Assembly (NCBI GenBank): GCA_903933475.1
Contig: CAIZKE010000027.1
Span: 1-10,676 of the forward strand
Direction: 5' to 3'
Origin: an uncultured Alphaproteobacteria bacterium
GTDB lineage: Bacteria; Pseudomonadota; Alphaproteobacteria; Caulobacterales; Caulobacteraceae
DNA: 10,676 nt
Of the stretch, positions 7,000-10,676 are shown piece by piece. The translations under genes were made by a program, and so were the position numbers. How positions within the stretch are numbered: position 1 is the first letter of the stretch; each line of letters begins with the position of its first letter. The notes beneath the pieces were generated by a model that did not search any database, was not told where the DNA came from, and saw only the letters and a program-made list of their open reading frames with translations.

Positions 7000-7004
7000 C
7001 TCCC
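6992..7004. repeat. Inverted repeat overlapping the lysC -35 region
   Basis: GGGAG (6992-6996) and CTCCC (7000-7004) are perfect complements around a CAA centre. An alternative register pairs GGGGAG (6987-6992) with CTCCCC (7000-7005). The first register covers the proposed -35 of lysC and so could be an operator. It is short, and no known regulator site is recognised. Confidence 0.25.
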
Positions 7005-7060
7005 CTGCGACCCCGGCTTTCCCCTGTTCAGGCCACGGGAGCCTCTGGTATGTGCCGCCC

Positions 7061-7810
7061 ATGGCCGAGCCCCGCTCCAGCATCGATCCCGCCGAAGTCG
7101 AGAGGTTCTCGCGCATCGCTGCCGAATGGTGGGACCCCAAGGGCAAGTTCGCCCCCTTGCATCGTTTCAACCCGGTTCGCCTGTCCTTCATCCGGGAGAC
7201 GGGCCTGGCCCACTTCGGCCGGGACGGTGCCGGTCGCCAGCCCTTCGAAGGGCTGAGGCTGCTCGACATCGGGTGCGGTGGGGGGCTGTTGTCAGAACCC
7301 ATGTCGCGTCTTGGTTTTGAGGTGACGGGGGTCGACGCCTCCGAGCGCAACATCGGCACGGCCCGGACCCATGCCGAACAGACCGGCGTTCCCGTGACCT
7401 ACCTCGCCTCGACCGCCGAGGCCCTTGAGGCTGGGGGGACGCCACTCTTCGACGTGATCCTCAACATGGAGGTCATCGAGCATGTCGCCGACCCGGGCGA
7501 GTTCCTGCGCACCTGCGGGCGCCTGCTGGCCCCCGGTGGCCTGATGATCGTGGCCACCCTGAACCGCACCCTCCGGGCCCTGGCCCTGGCCAAGATCGGG
7601 GCGGAGTATGTCCTGCGCTGGCTGCCGGCCGGCACCCACGACTGGCGCAAGTTCCTGACTCCGGAAGAGCTGAGGGGCTTCCTTTCCGCCGAACCTCTGG
7701 ACATGCAGGGCCCTTTCGGGGTGAGCTTCGATCCCCTGTCGGGTGTCTGGCGGTTGTCGTCGGACCCCGGGGTCAACTACATGATGACGGTGACGCGCAG
7801 GGCCGAGTGA
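7061..7810 (+). CDS. ubiG: Ubiquinone biosynthesis O-methyltransferase UbiG
   Basis: UbiG carries out both O-methylation steps of ubiquinone biosynthesis with S-adenosylmethionine, on the hydroxylated polyprenylphenol and on demethylubiquinol. The 249-residue product has the usual family length. The SAM-binding glycine loop is LLDIGCGGGLLSEP (67-80), with the acidic ribose-binding VD at 91-92. NMEVIEHV (135-142), NRT (168-170) and GTHDWRKFLTP (191-201) are hallmarks of UbiG rather than general methyltransferases. The start is less certain than the identity. The ATG at 7061 has no good ribosome site, while an in-frame GTG at 7052 lies ten bases after GGGAG and would add three residues. I see no convincing promoter on this strand in the spacer. 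The gene is divergent from lysC, and the acyl-CoA ligase begins 37 bp after its stop, so the two may share a transcript. Confidence 0.95.
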   Translation: MAEPRSSIDPAEVERFSRIAAEWWDPKGKFAPLHRFNPVRLSFIRETGLAHFGRDGAGRQPFEGLRLLDIGCGGGLLSEPMSRLGFEVTGVDASERNIGTARTHAEQTGVPVTYLASTAEALEAGGTPLFDVILNMEVIEHVADPGEFLRTCGRLLAPGGLMIVATLNRTLRALALAKIGAEYVLRWLPAGTHDWRKFLTPEELRGFLSAEPLDMQGPFGVSFDPLSGVWRLSSDPGVNYMMTVTRRAE

Positions 7811-7847
7811 CCCTGCGGCGCGCCGTCCCGTCGGGAGGGAATGGCGC

Positions 7848-9461
7848 ATGCTTGGATTGATGATGGACAGGCCCCTGACCCTGCCCTCCATCCTGGAATA
7901 CGCGGCGACCTGGCACCCTGGCCGCGAGATCGTCACCCGGACCGTCGAGGGGCCGATCCACCGGTATGGCTATGCCGACGCCCTTGTGCGGGTAAAGCGG
8001 ATGGCGAACGCCCTCAGGCGACTGGGCGTCGGCCCTGGCGACCGTGTCGCCACCCTGGCCTGGTCGACCCACCGTCACTTCGAGCTCTATTACGCCGTCA
8101 GCGGCCTGGGTGCCGTCCTGCACACCATAAATCCCCGGCTGCATCCGGACCAGGTGGCCTGGGTCGCCAACCACGCCGGCGACAGCCTGTTGTTCTGGGA
8201 TCTCACCTTCTCCGACCTGGTTGCCGAGATCGGCGGCAAGCTCGAGACGGTGAAGACCTTCGTCGCCCTCACGGACCGCGGGAACCTCCCCGCCACCGCT
8301 CCTGCCGGGACCCTGGTCTACGAGGACATCCTCGCCAGCGCCGACCCGGAGTTCGACTGGCCGGAACTCGACGAGCGGCAGGCCTCGGCCCTCTGCTACA
8401 CCTCGGGGACCACGGGCAATCCGAAAGGCGTGCTCTACTCGCACCGCTCGACCGTGCTGCACGCCATGGCGGTGATCCAGCCGGACTGTTTCGGCCTCGG
8501 CGCTGCAGATGCCATCCTGCCTTGCGCCCAGATGTACCACGCCAACGCCTGGTGCACGCCCTATGCGGCGCCCCTGGTGGGGGCCAAGCTCATCCTGCCG
8601 GGCCGGCACCTCGACGGGCCCTCTGTCTGCGATCTTGCGGTGGCTGAGCAGGCGACCTTCCTCCTGGGCGTGCCGACCATCTGGGTTGGCGTGCTCGACC
8701 ATCTCGAGGGAACGGGCCAGGCCCTCACCTCGGTCCGGACCGTGGCAGTGGGCGGTTCGGCGCCGACGGCGTCCCTGATCTCCCGGGTCCAGGACCGGCT
8801 GGGGGCGGATGTCCGGCAGATCTGGGGCATGACCGAGACCAGCCCCCTCGGCGTGATCAATACCCCCCTGGCCGTCCATGTCGGCGAGACCGCCGAGGCG
8901 GCCCTGGTCCGCAAGCAGCGCCAGGGTCGGGCCAACTGGGGCGTGGAACTCAGGATCGTCGGGGAGGACGGAGCGATCCTGGCCCACGACGGGCGACAGT
9001 CGGGTGCCCTTCAGGTACGCGGCCCCTGGGTGGCCTCGGCCTATTTCCGCAACGACGGTGCGGACGCCTTTGGCGACGACGGCTGGTTCGACACCGGCGA
9101 CATCGCCGCCATCGACCCCGAGGGCTACCTGCGCCTGACCGACCGGGCAAAGGACGTGATCAAGTCCGGCGGAGAGTGGATCTCGACCCTGGACCTTGAG
9201 GACGCGGTCTCCTCGCATCCTGCCGTCGCCATGGCCGCCGCCGTCGGTGTCCCGCATCCGAAGTGGGACGAGCGTCCTCTCCTGCTCGTGGTGCTCCGCC
9301 CTGGCCAGGACGCCGACCCGGTGGCGCTGCGCGACCATGTCGCCGCCAGGGTGGCGAAGTGGTGGGTTCCCGACGAGGTGCGCATCGTCGACAGCCTGCC
9401 CATCGGACCGACCGGAAAGGTCCTCAAGCGCGAGTTGCGGGCGGGTTTGGCAGGGACCTGA
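7848..9461 (+). CDS. AMP-forming acyl-CoA ligase, AlkK/DmdB-like
   Basis: Adenylate-forming ligases of this family activate a carboxylic acid with ATP and join it to coenzyme A. The 537-residue product has the phosphate loop YTSGTTGNPKG (184-194), WGMTET (326-331), DTGD (415-418), the hinge DRAKD (432-436), GGEWIS (441-446) and the C-terminal catalytic Lys524 in GPTGK. MYHANAW (229-235) and the ending WWVPDEV mark the subgroup containing medium-chain acyl-CoA synthetase AlkK and 3-(methylthio)propionyl-CoA ligase DmdB. His231, Trp235 and Pro333 sit where I recall the DmdB active-site residues, but AlkK-type enzymes share this pattern, so the substrate is undecided. The N-terminus MLGLMMDRPL is characteristic of the group and supports the start, as does GGGAGGG (7833-7839) eight bases before the ATG. 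A nearby ATG at 7841 is out of frame. It probably follows ubiG on one transcript. Confidence 0.9.
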   Translation: MLGLMMDRPLTLPSILEYAATWHPGREIVTRTVEGPIHRYGYADALVRVKRMANALRRLGVGPGDRVATLAWSTHRHFELYYAVSGLGAVLHTINPRLHPDQVAWVANHAGDSLLFWDLTFSDLVAEIGGKLETVKTFVALTDRGNLPATAPAGTLVYEDILASADPEFDWPELDERQASALCYTSGTTGNPKGVLYSHRSTVLHAMAVIQPDCFGLGAADAILPCAQMYHANAWCTPYAAPLVGAKLILPGRHLDGPSVCDLAVAEQATFLLGVPTIWVGVLDHLEGTGQALTSVRTVAVGGSAPTASLISRVQDRLGADVRQIWGMTETSPLGVINTPLAVHVGETAEAALVRKQRQGRANWGVELRIVGEDGAILAHDGRQSGALQVRGPWVASAYFRNDGADAFGDDGWFDTGDIAAIDPEGYLRLTDRAKDVIKSGGEWISTLDLEDAVSSHPAVAMAAAVGVPHPKWDERPLLLVVLRPGQDADPVALRDHVAARVAKWWVPDEVRIVDSLPIGPTGKVLKRELRAGLAGT

Positions 9462-9497
9462 AAAGAGGCTGGCGCCCGCCGCCCCAAGGGCGATAAG

Positions 9498-9554
9498 GTC
9501 TCGCCGATCCAGCCCAGCAGGCTGGCACATTTCCAGCGCCCACAGGGGCGAGAC
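9498..9554 (+). repeat. Nested inverted repeats in the alcohol dehydrogenase leader
   Basis: An outer perfect 8-bp inverted repeat, GTCTCGCC (9498-9505) and GGCGAGAC (9547-9554), encloses an inner hairpin, CCAGCC (9509-9514) and GGCTGG (9520-9525) with loop CAGCA. The outer right arm ends two bases before the GGGGAG ribosome site (9557-9562). A further small stem, CGCCC/GGGCG, lies just upstream (9480-9492). The inner hairpin is followed only by CACATTTCC, a poor terminator tail. The set could be a leader structure, a regulator site or a weak terminator for the ligase gene; no known motif is recognised. Confidence 0.35.
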
Positions 9555-9570
9555 GAGGGGAGAAGCCGAC

Positions 9571-10653
9571 ATGAAGGCCGCCGTTCTGCGGGAAGTGGGC
9601 AAGCCGCTTCAGATCGAAGACGTTCAGATCAACAAGCCTGGCCCGCGCGAGGTCCTGATCCGCACCAAGGCCGCCGGCCTGTGCCATTCGGACCTGCACT
9701 TCATGGAAGGCTCCTATCCGCACCCGCTTCCGGCCGTCCTGGGCCACGAGAGCGCCGGCGTCGTCGAGGCGGTCGGCTCCGAGGTGCGCACGGTAAAGGT
9801 GGGCGACCACGTCATCACTTGCCTTTCGGCCTATTGCGGCCACTGCGAAAGCTGCCTGACGGGCCGCCTGTCCCTCTGCGTCAGCCCCGAGACCAAGCGC
9901 GACTCCGCTGACGAGCCCCGCCTGACCCAGAACGGCGCCTCCCTGCCGCAGTTCCTCAACCTGTCCTCCTTCGCCGAGTACATGCTGATCCACGAGCACG
10001 CCTGCGTCTCGATCCGCAAGGACATGCCCCTGGACCGCGCGGCCCTGATCGGCTGCTCGGTCATGACCGGCGTGGGCGCGGCCATCCACACCTCGGGCGT
10101 ACGCCCCGGCGAGACGGTGGCGGTTATCGGCTGCGGCGGCGTCGGCCTGTCGGCGATCAACGGCGCGGCGATCGCCGGTGCCGGGCGGATCATCGCCATC
10201 GACATGTTCGGTTCCAAGGACAACCTGGCCCGGGAGTTCGGCGCCACCGACTTCATCGACGCTTCCAAGACAGACGCGGTCAAGGAAGTCCTGGAGATGA
10301 CCCGCGGCGGCGTGCACCACGCCTTCGAGGCCATCGGCCTGTCCAAGACCGCCGAGCAGGCCTTCAACATGCTGCGCCGGGGTGGCACGGCCAACATCAT
10401 CGGCATGATCCCGCTCGGCCAGAACATTACCCTCCCGGGGGCGGCCTTCCTGGGCGAGAAGCGCATCCAGGGCTCGCTGATGGGCTCTAATCGCTTCCCG
10501 GTCGACATGCCCCGCCTGGTGGACTTCTACATGTCCGGCAAGCTCAAGCTCGACGAAATGATCTCCCAGCGTATCCGGCTGGACCAGGTCAACGAGGGCT
10601 TCGACGACATGAAGAAGGGCGGCCTCGCCCGCTCGGTCATCGTTTTCGATTGA
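9571..10653 (+). CDS. Zn-dependent, NAD(H)-linked alcohol dehydrogenase (medium-chain family)
   Basis: The 360-residue product is a complete medium-chain dehydrogenase that interconverts an alcohol and an aldehyde or ketone in the cytoplasm. Catalytic zinc ligands are Cys38 (GLCHSD), His59 (GHE) and Cys162 (GCSVMTG). The structural zinc site has four cysteines at 89, 92, 95 and 103. The Rossmann fold shows IGCGGVGL (186-193), and Asp211 at the end of the second strand (IIAIDMF) favours NAD over NADP. The loop at about 105-132 after the structural zinc fits the class III-like Zn-ADH group, but GSH-formaldehyde activity cannot be claimed from sequence. The ATG lies eight bases after GGGGAG (9557-9562). 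The 109-bp gap after the ligase, with its inverted repeats, suggests separate control, though read-through is possible. A joint role with the ligase in degrading an alcohol via its acid is only a context guess. Confidence 0.93.
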   Translation: MKAAVLREVGKPLQIEDVQINKPGPREVLIRTKAAGLCHSDLHFMEGSYPHPLPAVLGHESAGVVEAVGSEVRTVKVGDHVITCLSAYCGHCESCLTGRLSLCVSPETKRDSADEPRLTQNGASLPQFLNLSSFAEYMLIHEHACVSIRKDMPLDRAALIGCSVMTGVGAAIHTSGVRPGETVAVIGCGGVGLSAINGAAIAGAGRIIAIDMFGSKDNLAREFGATDFIDASKTDAVKEVLEMTRGGVHHAFEAIGLSKTAEQAFNMLRRGGTANIIGMIPLGQNITLPGAAFLGEKRIQGSLMGSNRFPVDMPRLVDFYMSGKLKLDEMISQRIRLDQVNEGFDDMKKGGLARSVIVFD

Positions 10654-10676
10654 TCCCTTCCAGATGCGGACAGGGG

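Noticed and set aside
7773..9602. A 609-codon open frame on the minus strand opposite the acyl-CoA ligase
   Set aside because: Antisense shadow of a gene with all family motifs. No ribosome site or recognisable domain supports it.
1..10676. A defence, mobile or biosynthetic system
   Set aside because: No nuclease, integrase, transposase, toxin, synthase or repeat array is present. All genes belong to housekeeping or common accessory enzyme families.

Overview
This high-GC, densely coding window looks like the chromosome of a Caulobacteraceae-type alphaproteobacterium (Caulobacter, Phenylobacterium or Brevundimonas relatives). That placement is an inference. It rests on the base composition, the pairing of ubiG divergent from lysC with ptsP nearby, an EI-Ntr of about 756 residues, and promoter-like sites that resemble the Caulobacter housekeeping consensus TTGACGS-N10-14-GCTANAWC. 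There are no RNA genes, insertion sequences, CRISPR arrays or phage genes that I can support.

Layout. Positions 1-3823 are on the minus strand, read right to left: a PAP2-type acid phosphatase (3113-3823), then ptsP (714-2984, TTG start), then a RodZ-like helix-turn-helix membrane protein that runs off the left edge (1-638). A 119-bp divergent spacer (3824-3942), with what look like interleaved promoters, separates these from a plus-strand alpha/beta hydrolase fused to a polytopic membrane domain (3943-5676). That gene converges, with only 7 bp between stop codons, on lysC (minus strand, 5684-6934). A second divergent spacer (6935-7060) carries a good lysC promoter candidate and leads to ubiG (7061-7810). 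An AlkK/DmdB-like acyl-CoA ligase (7848-9461) follows ubiG closely enough to share a transcript. A Zn-dependent alcohol dehydrogenase (9571-10653) has its own 109-bp leader with nested inverted repeats. The last 23 bases hold nothing recognisable.

How it fits together. PtsP is the first enzyme of the nitrogen phosphotransferase system and reports nitrogen status. LysC opens the aspartate-family amino-acid pathway (lysine, threonine, methionine, diaminopimelate). UbiG makes ubiquinone. The ligase and dehydrogenase suggest oxidation and activation of an alcohol- or acid-type carbon source, but a shared substrate is not shown. The phosphatase and the membrane hydrolase look like accessory genes placed between lysC and ptsP.

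I did not find a clearly new biological system. The most useful leads are a possible internal start in lysC that would make a separate regulatory subunit, the hydrolase-membrane fusion, and the overlapping divergent promoters. Most of the window is ordinary core metabolism.
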